This document shows, piece by piece, positions 54,762 to 63,004 of a stretch of DNA of 64,000 bases. The DNA is from Bacillus infantis NRRL B-14911 (lineage in GTDB: Bacteria; Bacillota; Bacilli; Bacillales; Cytobacillaceae). Location of the stretch: the NCBI RefSeq assembly GCF_000473245.1, contig NC_022524.1, forward strand, positions 3,062,501-3,126,500, given 5' to 3'. The notes under the pieces were generated by a model. The model saw only the letters and a program-made list of their open reading frames with translations, was not told where the DNA came from and searched no databases. A program made the translations under genes and the position numbers. Within the stretch, counting starts at the first letter, position 1; each line of letters starts with the position of its first letter.

Positions 54762-55724
54762 TTAAAACTTTCTCTTGCCAATAAATTTAGCAATATCCCG
54801 GAGCGATTTTTTGGCCCTGTTTTGCGGAAGGGTATCAAGGACTGCAAGCGCCTTGGACAAATATTGGTTGCTGACAGTAAAGGAACGCTCAATTGCGCCG
54901 GAATTTTTAATCAGGGATATCACTTTTTCAATTTCTTTTCTATCCATCGTTTCATTCACTTTAACGATTTCCCGGCGAATGTCTTCGTCCTCCATGGCAA
55001 ATAGGACAGGCAGCGTAATATTCCCCTGGAGCAGGTCTCCCCCTGCAGGCTTTCCAAGTTCCTTCTCCGTTCCCGTGAAATCAAGGATATCATCGGTAAT
55101 CTGAAAGGACATCCCAACATAGTAGCCGAATTTGTACAGCTTCTTGTGGATGCTTTCATCTACTCCGGCAGCAACTGCCCCAAGCTGGCAGCTTGCCGCA
55201 ATCAGCAGTGCCGTCTTTCTTTTGATCCTCAAGAGGTAGTCCCTGAGGTTCTGGTCAAATCGGTATTTGTCCTTGATCTGCTCAATTTCCCCCACACAAA
55301 CCTCCACAATGGTCTTTGCCAGGATTTCATGGGCTTCCGGCCGCTCTATTTCCGTCATCACTTCGAGGGACTTGGCAAAAATATAATCGCCTGTATACAT
55401 AGCCGTCCGGTTGTCCCATTTCGCTTTGATGGTGGGTTTCCCCCTGCGCAGCTCTGCATCATCAATTACATCATCATGCACCAGGGAAGCCATATGGATG
55501 AGTTCCAGTGCTACAGCCACTTTTTTTATCTCGCTGATATCATAGGAACCGAATTTTGCAGACAGCAAAACAAAAACAGGACGGATTCTTTTTCCTCCTG
55601 CCTGCAGCAGATGCATGGATGCATTTCGCAATAAAGGAGACTCTGCCTGCACGGTCTCCTCTAATGACTGTTCAATAATATTAATGTCAGAATCTAAAAA
55701 TGAATACATCATCTTTAATTTCAT
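54762..55724 (-). CDS. hepT: heptaprenyl diphosphate synthase large subunit (component II)
   Basis: The catalytic subunit that extends farnesyl diphosphate to C35 heptaprenyl diphosphate, the menaquinone-7 side chain, working with HepS. First aspartate-rich motif: [18 protein letters not shown]; second: [12 protein letters not shown]; also [11 protein letters not shown]. Length 320. It is the last gene of hepS-menG-hepT. Confidence 0.96.
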   Translation of the reverse strand: MKLKMMYSFLDSDINIIEQSLEETVQAESPLLRNASMHLLQAGGKRIRPVFVLLSAKFGSYDISEIKKVAVALELIHMASLVHDDVIDDAELRRGKPTIKAKWDNRTAMYTGDYIFAKSLEVMTEIERPEAHEILAKTIVEVCVGEIEQIKDKYRFDQNLRDYLLRIKRKTALLIAASCQLGAVAAGVDESIHKKLYKFGYYVGMSFQITDDILDFTGTEKELGKPAGGDLLQGNITLPVLFAMEDEDIRREIVKVNETMDRKEIEKVISLIKNSGAIERSFTVSNQYLSKALAVLDTLPQNRAKKSLRDIAKFIGKRKF

Positions 55725-55852
55725 CTTGTATCCACCCAGCTTTAATCATGTTTGCAAGCCTGTTAAATCGACGAGCAACAAGTACTTATTTTCTCGGGGC
55801 CTGCCAGTCTCGGAAAGCCCCATCTTTCTCCGGCTGCAAACAGATGCAGAAC

Positions 55853-56557
55853 TTACTTCAAGCCGGTATGGACAGCAGCAACTCCACCGCTGTACGGCTT
55901 GAAGGATACATTACTGAAGCCAGCGCTCTCAAACATCGCAGCAAGCTCCTTCATGCCTGGAAAATCTCTTGCCGACTCCTGGAGCCAGGAATATTCTTTA
56001 TAGCTTTTCGCAAACACCCTTCCAAACAGCGGCATGATGTAGCGGAAATAAGCATAATAGAGCTGCTTGTAGCCGAACATGGTCGGCTGGGAGGTTTCCA
56101 GGCATACTGCCATCCCGCCCGGCTTAAGGACCCGGTTCATTTCCTTCAGGACCTGCATATAATCCGGGACATTCCTCAGGCCAAAGCCAATGGTGACATA
56201 ATCAAAAGAATTGTCTTCAAACGGCAGCTCCATCGCATTGCCGTGAGTGAGCTCCACCTGGGACAAATTCCTGCTTTTCACCTTTTCCTCGCCGATCTTC
56301 AGCATATTTTTACTGAAATCCAGCCCTTTGACTTCACCTTCAGTACCGACAGCTTCTGCAAGCGCAATGGTCCAGTCTGCAGTCCCGCAGCATAGATCCA
56401 GTGCTTTCTGCCCTTTTTGGACATTCATCTTTTTCATGGTATCCCTGCGCCATCGCTTATGCTGCTGGAAGCTGATGACAGAATTCATCTGGTCATAATT
56501 TCCGTATATTTTCTCGAATACGCCGTGTACGCGCTCTGCTTTGGATTGTTGTTCCAT
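55853..56557 (-). CDS. menG: demethylmenaquinone methyltransferase
   Basis: MenG (UbiE family) methylates demethylmenaquinone with SAM, the last step of menaquinone synthesis. SAM motif [18 protein letters not shown], then [28 protein letters not shown] and the C-terminal [20 protein letters not shown] segment. I start at the ATG of [13 protein letters not shown], with AAGGGTGA upstream, giving 234 residues. It follows hepS by five bases. Confidence 0.96.
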   Translation of the reverse strand: MEQQSKAERVHGVFEKIYGNYDQMNSVISFQQHKRWRRDTMKKMNVQKGQKALDLCCGTADWTIALAEAVGTEGEVKGLDFSKNMLKIGEEKVKSRNLSQVELTHGNAMELPFEDNSFDYVTIGFGLRNVPDYMQVLKEMNRVLKPGGMAVCLETSQPTMFGYKQLYYAYFRYIMPLFGRVFAKSYKEYSWLQESARDFPGMKELAAMFESAGFSNVSFKPYSGGVAAVHTGLK

Positions 56558-56562
56558 AAGGG

Positions 56563-57384
56563 TCACCCTTCTTCTGCAATTGATTTTGTCATGGGTTGAT
56601 GCTGGTCAAGAATGGAATGGATCCGCTCCTCCAGCAGGCTATTAAGGAAAGGGACAGCTTTCATGCCTTTGTCAATCATATCTTTAGAATGATCGATATA
56701 GCGGTTGGCTATCAGAAGAAGATATCTTTTCTGCTCAGCAGACAGGTCGGCAAGCTCTTGTTCCTTTTTAGGGAATACGAGGCGTTTAAGTCGTTCAAAC
56801 AGAAACGATGTCCCCTGATCCAGATAGCGTCCCCTTTCTTCCATGAGTCTCTTCATCAGCAGAAGGTGGGATGACAGTTCGGTCCATGCCGGCTTGTTAA
56901 AGCATTCTGCAATTTTTGAGAACAGTGAGGACTCTATCAGCCTGACGCTTTCCATCAGTCCTTCGACATTTTCCGTTTCATGCTGGTATACAGAGATTTT
57001 ATGCTCGTTCACTTCTTTGATGCCGTCCGACAGCAGCCGGATCATTCCAATATCCTTTGATTCCGAGAGAATCTTATAATATAAGCTGCTGTAGTAAATG
57101 CCGGCGAGGACCGTAAGCTGCCTGTTTTTTTGCATTTCGCCGGCGATTTGTGTATTGCTGACCTGTTCATGGGTATCAAGGGCGACTTGTATAAGCATGG
57201 CTGTCACTGAGTAGTCATTCTTCTGCTTCTGAGTCAATTCAGCTTCATTGAGCATGGAGACAAGAAGGAGCAGCTTATCCTGATCGATAACCGGCTCATC
57301 AATATATTTAAGCAGGTAGGGGTGGAGAACCTTTCCCTCAATCTGCTTCCGGACATATTCCATATTTATTTTAATATCCTGCAA
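56563..57384 (-). CDS. hepS: heptaprenyl diphosphate synthase small subunit (component I)
   Basis: HepS is the non-catalytic subunit needed by HepT. Family stretches: [38 protein letters not shown] and [20 protein letters not shown]. The longest frame starts 46 codons earlier, but that part has no site. A TTG ([10 protein letters not shown]) with AAGGGTGATC upstream aligns with the B. subtilis start and gives 273 residues. First gene of hepS-menG-hepT; its product and menG both serve menaquinone. Confidence 0.9.
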   Translation of the reverse strand: MQDIKINMEYVRKQIEGKVLHPYLLKYIDEPVIDQDKLLLLVSMLNEAELTQKQKNDYSVTAMLIQVALDTHEQVSNTQIAGEMQKNRQLTVLAGIYYSSLYYKILSESKDIGMIRLLSDGIKEVNEHKISVYQHETENVEGLMESVRLIESSLFSKIAECFNKPAWTELSSHLLLMKRLMEERGRYLDQGTSFLFERLKRLVFPKKEQELADLSAEQKRYLLLIANRYIDHSKDMIDKGMKAVPFLNSLLEERIHSILDQHQPMTKSIAEEG

Positions 57385-57645
57385 TCTGATCACCCTTGTT
57401 CCCCGAAGGTCATTTATGTATTTCCTATGATGCTCGTGCATTCGTTTTATATAAAGCGGTGCTGGTCTGGGCGCTACCCATATAGCATTCGCCATTAGGG
57501 GCCATTTTAATATTGTCCACAATGAAACAGAGACAATTATATCATAAAAGGGGTTGCCGTGGCAGATTATATTGAAACTTATGTTCCGCCAGAAGCAAAA
57601 ATGCCAGGCTTAAAGAGCACTCTGGAAATTTCGGATGCTCTGCCC

Positions 57646-57882
57646 CTATTTTTTCGCTTCGCTTTCCACTTCTCCATAGCATGTCATGATGGAGGCATTG
57701 CCCCTGATTTTTATTGCGGAAGTATGCTCGGTGAATTGAGCGATCATGACTTCCCCTTTATCAAGTTTTTCAGAATGGTGAAAGCGCGTGTCTGAGCCTC
57801 TGGTCAGCCCGATTACATTCACGCCGTCTTCTTTTGCTTTAATTACCACATAGTCTCCTGCCGGATTATTTCTTGTTTCCAT
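57646..57882 (-). CDS. mtrB: trp RNA-binding attenuation protein TRAP
   Basis: TRAP forms an 11-subunit ring that, when loaded with tryptophan, binds (G/U)AG repeats in trp leader RNA and stops transcription or translation. Conserved: [38 protein letters not shown] (RNA-binding Lys/Arg), [14 protein letters not shown] start at [10 protein letters not shown] with GAAGGAG upstream; 78 residues. It follows folE, as in B. subtilis. Its usual target, the trp operon, is absent from its normal place beside aroH. Confidence 0.96.
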   Translation of the reverse strand: METRNNPAGDYVVIKAKEDGVNVIGLTRGSDTRFHHSEKLDKGEVMIAQFTEHTSAIKIRGNASIMTCYGEVESEAKK

Positions 57883-57955
57883 ATCCTTCACTCCTTCAAG
57901 CCGCAATCGGCCAAGATAAAAGGCTAAAAGCAGTACTTTCAGCCTCCGGGACAGA

Positions 57956-58522
57956 TTAATCTTTAATTAATGAAAGGACTTCAGCCCTGGCCCTGGCATC
58001 CTCTGCCAAAACACCTCTTACAGCAGAAGTGACAGTTTTGGAACCAGGCTTTTTAACGCCTCTCATCGTCATGCACATATGCTCAGCCTCTACGATGACC
58101 ATTACACCGTGGGGCTCCAATTTTTTCATGATAGCATTCGCTACAGTTGAGGTAATCCGCTCCTGCAGCTGCGGTCTTTTTGCCACGGCCTCGACGGCCC
58201 TTGCAAGCTTGCTGAGCCCGGTCACCCTTCCATTCCGGGGGATATAGGCAACATGAGCCTTCCCAAAGAAAGGTACCAGATGGTGCTCACACATACTGTA
58301 GAATGGGATGTCCTTTACAAGAACAAGCTCCTCATGCTCTTCTCCAAAAATAGTTTCAAAGTATTCTTCAGGATCCTGTCCGATCCCCATAAAAACCTCT
58401 TCATACATCTTGGCCACACGCTTTGGTGTATCGAGCAGGCCTTCGCGGTTAGGGTCTTCTCCGATTGCTTCTAATATAGAACGCACCGCTTCTTCGATTT
58501 GGGCGCGGTTGACATTTGCCAT
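57956..58522 (-). CDS. folE: GTP cyclohydrolase I
   Basis: FolE (MtrA) makes dihydroneopterin triphosphate from GTP, the first step to folate. The zinc ligands are in [18 protein letters not shown] and HMCMTMRGV. The N-terminal [23 protein letters not shown] helix is typical. Length 188. AGGAGG precedes ATG. It is upstream of mtrB in a two-gene unit. Confidence 0.97.
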   Translation of the reverse strand: MANVNRAQIEEAVRSILEAIGEDPNREGLLDTPKRVAKMYEEVFMGIGQDPEEYFETIFGEEHEELVLVKDIPFYSMCEHHLVPFFGKAHVAYIPRNGRVTGLSKLARAVEAVAKRPQLQERITSTVANAIMKKLEPHGVMVIVEAEHMCMTMRGVKKPGSKTVTSAVRGVLAEDARARAEVLSLIKD

Positions 58523-58691
58523 GATTCATCCTCCTAAACCATATCTCTCTAGTGCCTTTACCCCTACATATTAGCACATCCATTTCCAAACAGGCAAAAT
58601 ACAAGGTGTGAGGCTTGTGACCTCGGTGCAGCACTGGATGATGATCAAGAATTGCTCATGGCCTGCAACTTACCATTTATATATTCCCAAG

Positions 58692-58726
58692 CAAAAATAA
58701 AAGGCCGCGAAGAATTTCGCGGCCTT
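58692..58726 (-). terminator. terminator of hbs
   Basis: AAAAGGCCGCGAA and TTCGCGGCCTTTT form a 13 bp stem (58699-58728), followed on the minus strand by a T-rich run with one A. Confidence 0.9.
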
Positions 58727-58760
58727 TTGCTCAAGCATAAGCTTAAAGCACGGTATGTAC

Positions 58761-59033
58761 TTATTTAACAGCGTCTTTAAGCGCTTTACCTGGTTTAAAA
58801 GCAGGAACTTTGCTTGCAGCGATTTCGATTTCATCACCCGTCTGCGGGTTGCGGCCCTTACGTGCAGCGCGCTCGCGGACTTCAAAGTTTCCGAAACCGA
58901 TCAATTGTACTTTATCACCATTTTTAAGTGCGTTAAGAATAGTATCAAATACAGCGTCAACTGCTTTAGTAGCGTCCTTTTTAGAAAGCTCGCCAGCTTC
59001 AGCAACTGCGTTAATTAGTTCTGTCTTGTTCAT
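58761..59033 (-). CDS. hbs: HU-type DNA-binding protein HBsu
   Basis: HBsu is the abundant nucleoid protein that bends and compacts DNA. The 90-residue sequence is typical: [40 protein letters not shown] and the PQTGDEIEI arm that enters the minor groove, ending [19 protein letters not shown] precedes the ATG; the longest frame adds 17 unsupported residues. Single-gene unit with its own promoter and terminator. Confidence 0.98.
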   Translation of the reverse strand: MNKTELINAVAEAGELSKKDATKAVDAVFDTILNALKNGDKVQLIGFGNFEVRERAARKGRNPQTGDEIEIAASKVPAFKPGKALKDAVK

Positions 59034-59067
59034 GCCTTTCACCTCCTCCCAAAAATCTTGCCCTGAT

Positions 59068-59084
59068 AAGGATCTTATCATCAT
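59068..59084. other. palindrome in the hbs leader
   Basis: TGATAAG, ATC, CTTATCA can form a seven-pair hairpin in the 5' untranslated RNA, about 20 bases before the hbs ribosome binding site. It could influence message stability or translation; this is inferred from the sequence only. The coordinates are accurate to within a few bases. Confidence 0.45.
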
Positions 59085-59134
59085 TTGTAAACAAATTTAC
59101 GGAATTCTATACGTCGTGATGATTGGCATACCTT

Positions 59135-59163
59135 ATATTAAATGAACGGCATGAAGATTTCAA
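59135..59163 (-). promoter_or_regulatory. sigma-A promoter of hbs
   Basis: TTGAAA (59158-59163), a 17 bp spacer and TAATAT (59135-59140) are read on the minus strand, giving a leader of about 95 nt before hbs. Confidence 0.6.
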
Positions 59164-60008
59164 TCTTTTTTGCTAAAAAACCTTAATATATAAGGGTTTT
59201 CGCGGCCACGACGGTAATTCTGTTAAAAGATTATCATAATCATCTGGGCATATCAAGAAATATTCATTAATTAATGGTAATCTTTTCTTATTTGAAACAA
59301 ACTTGTAATAAGACACCCTTTTTTGTTACCCAAATCACTATTTTTCAAAACATATATCCTATTTTAACAATTGGCTTACCTAGGGCTCCTTGTTGATAAC
59401 GGAAGCTTTCAGTCTGGCATTCAGCACTGCTCTAAGGAATCAAGCTAAGTTTCATACGACTGAGTACAGATTAACAGCAATGTTTAACACAGCCAATTGA
59501 TAAGGCTCTTTTCTCATAGATTGTTGCTATTTTGCCTTCCTTATAAGAGGTGATAAATTACACCTTCAGGAGGCAAATGCTGCTAGTGCTTGCCATAGCG
59601 ACATGCTGAAAAATAAGCGGAGAATTTCCCCCTAAGTTTGAAAAAACTCTAAAAACAGCTCAAATAGACGGAGAAATTCCGTCTATCGACTCAAAAAACA
59701 AGAAAATGGGCATTTTCGCTCCACATAACCGGAAATTATCCGCTTATTTACAATCACCCAGACCATATTCAGCAGCTTAACCGGAAATTCTCCCCTTATT
59801 TTAAGGCTTGCTGGTCACTCAAATAAGAATAAGACTTCCTGTTTTTTTAAAACCACTCCTGCCCTGTTAGCCCAAAAAACCTTTCTTCACGCGATACCAA
59901 AAAATGTAAATCATTCTTTATAATCATTAAAAGCAACAATCTTTACGGTAAGAGCCCTTGATAAAGTTCCAAAACGGTCCCCAGTATACCACGTAAAAAA
60001 GAAGCGCT
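59164..60008. other. gene-free region between hbs and spoIVA
   Basis: About 850 AT-rich bases, the longest gap in the window. No open frame with a ribosome binding site was found on either strand. The right half holds four copies of a short repeat (59611-59803). An imperfect stem ending in six T on the minus strand (about 59172-59200) may be a leftover or weak terminator. Confidence 0.6.
59611..59803. repeat. four copies of an AAATAAGCGGAGAATTTCC-type repeat
   Basis: Copies: 59611-59636 (plus), 59662-59686 (plus; a full hairpin ATAGACGGA, GAAAT, TCCGTCTAT), 59726-59749 (minus) and 59777-59803 (minus). The shared core is (A)AATAAG(C/G)GGA(G/T)AATTTCC followed by GGTTA or similar. Two copies point each way, and spacing is 26 to 40 bases. 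The mirrored layout suggests scattered palindromic elements rather than a tandem array. Confidence 0.75.
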
Positions 60009-60033
60009 AAAAAGGGCAGCTTCCGCTGCCCTT
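60009..60033 (-). terminator. terminator of spoIVA
   Basis: AAGGGCAGC and GCTGCCCTT form a stem around GGAA, followed by a T run on the minus strand, 11 bases after the spoIVA stop. Confidence 0.9.
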
Positions 60034-60043
60034 CAGATTTTCA

Positions 60044-61522
60044 TTATAGGATGATGGCAATCAGGCCGCCGGATCCTTCATTGATGATTCTTTCCAGCGT
60101 TTCCTTCAGCTTGTATCTGGCGTTTTCAGGCATGAGAGAAAGCTTTGCCTGAATTCCTTCTCTTACGATGGAGCTGAGGGAGCGGCCAAATATATCAGAA
60201 TTCCAGATGGATAGAGGATCGTCTTCAAAATCCTGCATCAGATAGCGGACAAGCTCCTCGCTTTGCTTCTCAGTGCCTATGATCGGGGCAAACTCGGATT
60301 CGACATCCACCTTGATCATATGGATGGAAGGCGCCACCGCTTTGAGGCGTACCCCGAAGCGTGCTCCCTGGCGGATGATTTCTGGCTCATCAAGGCTCAT
60401 ATCAGCAAGCGACGGTGCTGCTATGCCGTAGCCGGTCTGCTTCACCATTTTCAGCGCATCCGAAATCTGGTCATACTCAGCTTTCGCATGGGCAAAGTCC
60501 TGCATCAGTTCAAGAAGATGATCCTTACCGCGGATTTCAACCCCCACAATTTCTTTCAAAATCTCATCATATAGGTCATCCGGGGCAAAGAGGTCGATCT
60601 CTGCAACCCCCTGGCCCATTTCTATTCCGGCGAGGCCTGCCCTGTCTATGAATTCATAGTCGCTGAAAAGGTGGACAACACGGTCTACATCTCTCAGCCG
60701 TTTGATATCCTTGACGGTTTCCTTCACAGCTTCCTGGTAGCTCTCGCGGAGCCAGTGATTCTCCCGCAGGACCATCACCCAGCTTGGCAGGTTGACATTT
60801 ACTTCGAGTACCGGGAATTCGTACAATGCTTCACGCATTACGCTCAATACGTCTGTTTCCCTCATGCTTTCCACGCTCATGGCCAGCACTGGAATGTCAT
60901 ACTTCTCAGACAGCTGGACTCTCAGCGCTTCAGTGTTCGGGTGGTGAGGCTGGACGCTGTTGACGACCATGATGAAAGGTTTGCCGACCTCTTTCAGCTC
61001 CTCAATGACTCTTTCCTCAGCCTCGAGATAATTCGTGCGCGGTATTTCCCCGATTGTACCGTCTGTTGTGATGACAACACCAATCGTTGAATGCTCCTGG
61101 ATGACTTTTCTTGTCCCGATCTCCGCTGCTTCATGGAAGGGGATCGGTTCTTCATACCAAGGTGTAGTAATCATTCTTGGACCATTTTCATCTTCATAGC
61201 CTTTGGCTCCAGGCACTGTATAGCCGACACAGTCGACGAGCCTGATGTTGACATCCAGCCCCTCTGCCACCTGGACGGCAGCTGCCTGATTAGGGACGAA
61301 TTTGGGCTCTGTCGTCATGATGGTTTTTCCTGCCGCACTTTGCGGGAGTTCGTCCTGTGTGCGCGCCCGGTCTGCCTCATTGCTCATATTCGGAAGCACC
61401 ACCAGCTCCATGAACTTTTTGATAAACGTGGATTTACCAGTGCGGACGGCACCAACTACCCCGAAATAAATATCGCCGCCTGTTCTTTCGGCAATATCTT
61501 TAAAAATATCTACCTTTTCCAA
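60044..61522 (-). CDS. spoIVA: stage IV sporulation protein A (coat assembly ATPase)
   Basis: SpoIVA polymerises on the forespore surface using ATP and forms the basement layer on which the coat is built, anchored by SpoVM. The N-terminal TRAFAC-like domain has the Walker A GVVGAVRTGKSTFIKKF and DELPQSAAGKTIMTTEPKF; the C-terminus ends SGGLIAIIL, needed for localisation. Length 492, same as B. subtilis, and the protein is highly conserved. The start codon is TTG (MEKVDIFKDI) with GGAGGGG six bases upstream. Confidence 0.98.
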   Translation of the reverse strand: MEKVDIFKDIAERTGGDIYFGVVGAVRTGKSTFIKKFMELVVLPNMSNEADRARTQDELPQSAAGKTIMTTEPKFVPNQAAAVQVAEGLDVNIRLVDCVGYTVPGAKGYEDENGPRMITTPWYEEPIPFHEAAEIGTRKVIQEHSTIGVVITTDGTIGEIPRTNYLEAEERVIEELKEVGKPFIMVVNSVQPHHPNTEALRVQLSEKYDIPVLAMSVESMRETDVLSVMREALYEFPVLEVNVNLPSWVMVLRENHWLRESYQEAVKETVKDIKRLRDVDRVVHLFSDYEFIDRAGLAGIEMGQGVAEIDLFAPDDLYDEILKEIVGVEIRGKDHLLELMQDFAHAKAEYDQISDALKMVKQTGYGIAAPSLADMSLDEPEIIRQGARFGVRLKAVAPSIHMIKVDVESEFAPIIGTEKQSEELVRYLMQDFEDDPLSIWNSDIFGRSLSSIVREGIQAKLSLMPENARYKLKETLERIINEGSGGLIAIIL

Positions 61523-61551
61523 GTGATCCCCTCCTGAATCTTGAGTTAGTG

Positions 61552-61565
61552 GGATAATATTATCC
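61552..61565. other. perfect 14 bp palindrome upstream of spoIVA
   Basis: GGATAATATTATCC lies about 30 bases before the spoIVA start, near the expected promoter or leader. It could be an operator or an RNA hairpin. No known regulator site was recognised. Confidence 0.5.
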
Positions 61566-61700
61566 TATCATTCAATTATTTTTGGACATTATATAACTAT
61601 GACGTTGTCCTATTTCTTTATGACAGTTTTTTTATTTTTATCCCCTTACTCTCCCGCTTTGAAAAAGCACACTCTCTCTATACGCTGGAAAATTGCTTTT

Positions 61701-61748
61701 AAAAAAGAAAAACCCTTCTCCTATAATATATTTTGCAGAAGAAGGGTT
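61701..61748 (-). terminator. terminator of yphF
   Basis: AACCCTTCT and AGAAGGGTT form a stem around a loop of about 20 AT-rich bases, followed by T-rich sequence on the minus strand, five bases after yphF. Confidence 0.75.
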
Positions 61749-61752
61749 ATGA

Positions 61753-62466
61753 CTATTTCGCCAAAAAGATTGGTTCTCCTTTGGCATTGATTGTATAAGG
61801 AAGCGAATAGGCAGGGACAAAGAGGGAATCTTTCCCAAGGAGCGAGCGTATATCATCGCCTTCCTTATATCCATGCTCTTTGTTATTTTCCAGCGCCTCA
61901 TAGAGATCCGGCAGATAGTCTACGTAAACGTCTCCATTTCCTGAGACAACAAAGTGGAGATCGCGGCTGGTGTACGGACTCACTGCCAGCGGTTCCTCTT
62001 TAAAGCCAAGGGCTGCATAATCGAGTGTATAGACATTATCGGCGATTTTCTCTTTATATGGCGGATATCCCTGCAGCTTGATGCGTACTTTAATATCCCT
62101 GATCGCCTCAGCCATCCTGAGGTCGAAGAGCTTGACTTTTGGATCTTCTTCCGCATCCATGATTACGTACTGGAAGATGCCTCCGGATTCAAAGCTGTTC
62201 CCTGGCGGCTCGGCCATATATTTTGGCGAGATTTTCTTGAAATCTATCGGATATTTCTGGTAAATAGGTGTATCTTCCTCCCTCGTCTTTATAGGAAGGA
62301 TGCCTCCATTGTCTTCCTGAAACTGATCAACAGCACTCTGGACAGAATTGACCTGATCCTGATATGGTGTCTGATTCTGCGAAAGCTTGTCCTCCGGATA
62401 CATGCATCCGGCAAGCAGAAAGGATAAAACCGCTGTCATTGACAGCATGGCTAGCTTCTTTTTCAT
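61753..62466 (-). CDS. yphF: YphF family lipoprotein
   Basis: A 237-residue lipoprotein. The signal peptide ends in the lipobox LLAGC (cysteine about residue 21), so the mature protein is lipid-anchored outside the membrane. The remainder (for example GGILPIKTREEDTPIYQKYP) matches the YphF family of unknown function next to spoIVA. I start at MKKKLAML, nine bases after AAGGA; the longer frame starts at a TTG inside that spacing. Confidence 0.86.
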   Translation of the reverse strand: MKKKLAMLSMTAVLSFLLAGCMYPEDKLSQNQTPYQDQVNSVQSAVDQFQEDNGGILPIKTREEDTPIYQKYPIDFKKISPKYMAEPPGNSFESGGIFQYVIMDAEEDPKVKLFDLRMAEAIRDIKVRIKLQGYPPYKEKIADNVYTLDYAALGFKEEPLAVSPYTSRDLHFVVSGNGDVYVDYLPDLYEALENNKEHGYKEGDDIRSLLGKDSLFVPAYSLPYTINAKGEPIFLAK

Positions 62467-62496
62467 AGATTCCAATCCTTCAGGTTTTTAAATTTG

Positions 62497-62700
62497 TTAT
62501 TCATTGGTAGGTCCGCTCAAAACGACAAACAGAATGATTAACCCGGAAACAATCATTAACAGATACGCAACAAGGGCAGATATGAATTTAAGCGGTTTAT
62601 TGTTTAATTTATACCGGCTCAGATAAATCATTAATATTGATATGAACATGAACCCCATTGAAGCTAAAGATACCCACATCTTCATTAAAGCAGGCGACAT
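62497..62700 (-). CDS. yphE: YphE, small membrane protein
   Basis: A 67-residue protein with two membrane helices (WVSLASMGFMFISILMIYL and FISALVAYLLMIVSGLIILF). Size and place between gpsA and yphF match B. subtilis YphE; function unknown. AAGGGAGTGAG precedes ATG. Probably co-transcribed with yphF, 30 bp downstream. Confidence 0.85.
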   Translation of the reverse strand: MSPALMKMWVSLASMGFMFISILMIYLSRYKLNNKPLKFISALVAYLLMIVSGLIILFVVLSGPTNE

Positions 62701-62725
62701 TGTCTCACTCCCTTTTCCGAAATGT

Positions 62726-62755
62726 ATTATATCATACAGGCTGAAAATGAATCAA
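62726..62755 (-). promoter_or_regulatory. sigma-A promoter of yphE-yphF
   Basis: TTGATT (62750-62755), an 18 bp spacer and TATAAT (62726-62731) with a TGA extension are read on the minus strand, 26 bases before yphE. Confidence 0.7.
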
Positions 62756-62771
62756 AAGCATTTCTCTTAAA

Positions 62772-62787
62772 ATGCTGGCGCCAGCAT
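62772..62787. other. perfect 16 bp palindrome upstream of the yphE promoter
   Basis: ATGCTGGCGCCAGCAT lies 17 bases upstream of the -35 box and is followed by TTTTAAG on the minus strand. It may be an operator for yphE-yphF or a second weak terminator after gpsA. Confidence 0.5.
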
Positions 62788-62809
62788 GGATATTTCGATG
62801 TACTTTCAC

Positions 62810-62852
62810 AAAAAAAGAGCCAAAGCAAAGATGGGGCAATCTCTGCTTTGGC
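62810..62852 (-). terminator. terminator of gpsA
   Basis: GCCAAAGCAGAGAT and ATCTTTGCTTTGGC pair with one bulge around TGCCCC and are followed by CTC and seven T on the minus strand. Confidence 0.85.
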
Positions 62853-63004
62853 CTTATGCGACTAAATAACCCATGCACCCTGTTCATATCACCAGTTTGC
62901 TTCGTTGCATTGTATGCAGGAAGTTCCTTTCCCGCATCCTCGAATGCCTAAATTTTGATGCTCAGGCTAAAATAAATATCTTCTCTTGCAGCAAAACATA
63001 TCAT

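Noticed and set aside
57559-57795. Plus-strand ORF opposite mtrB
   Set aside because: It is the complement of the TRAP gene and has no ribosome binding site.
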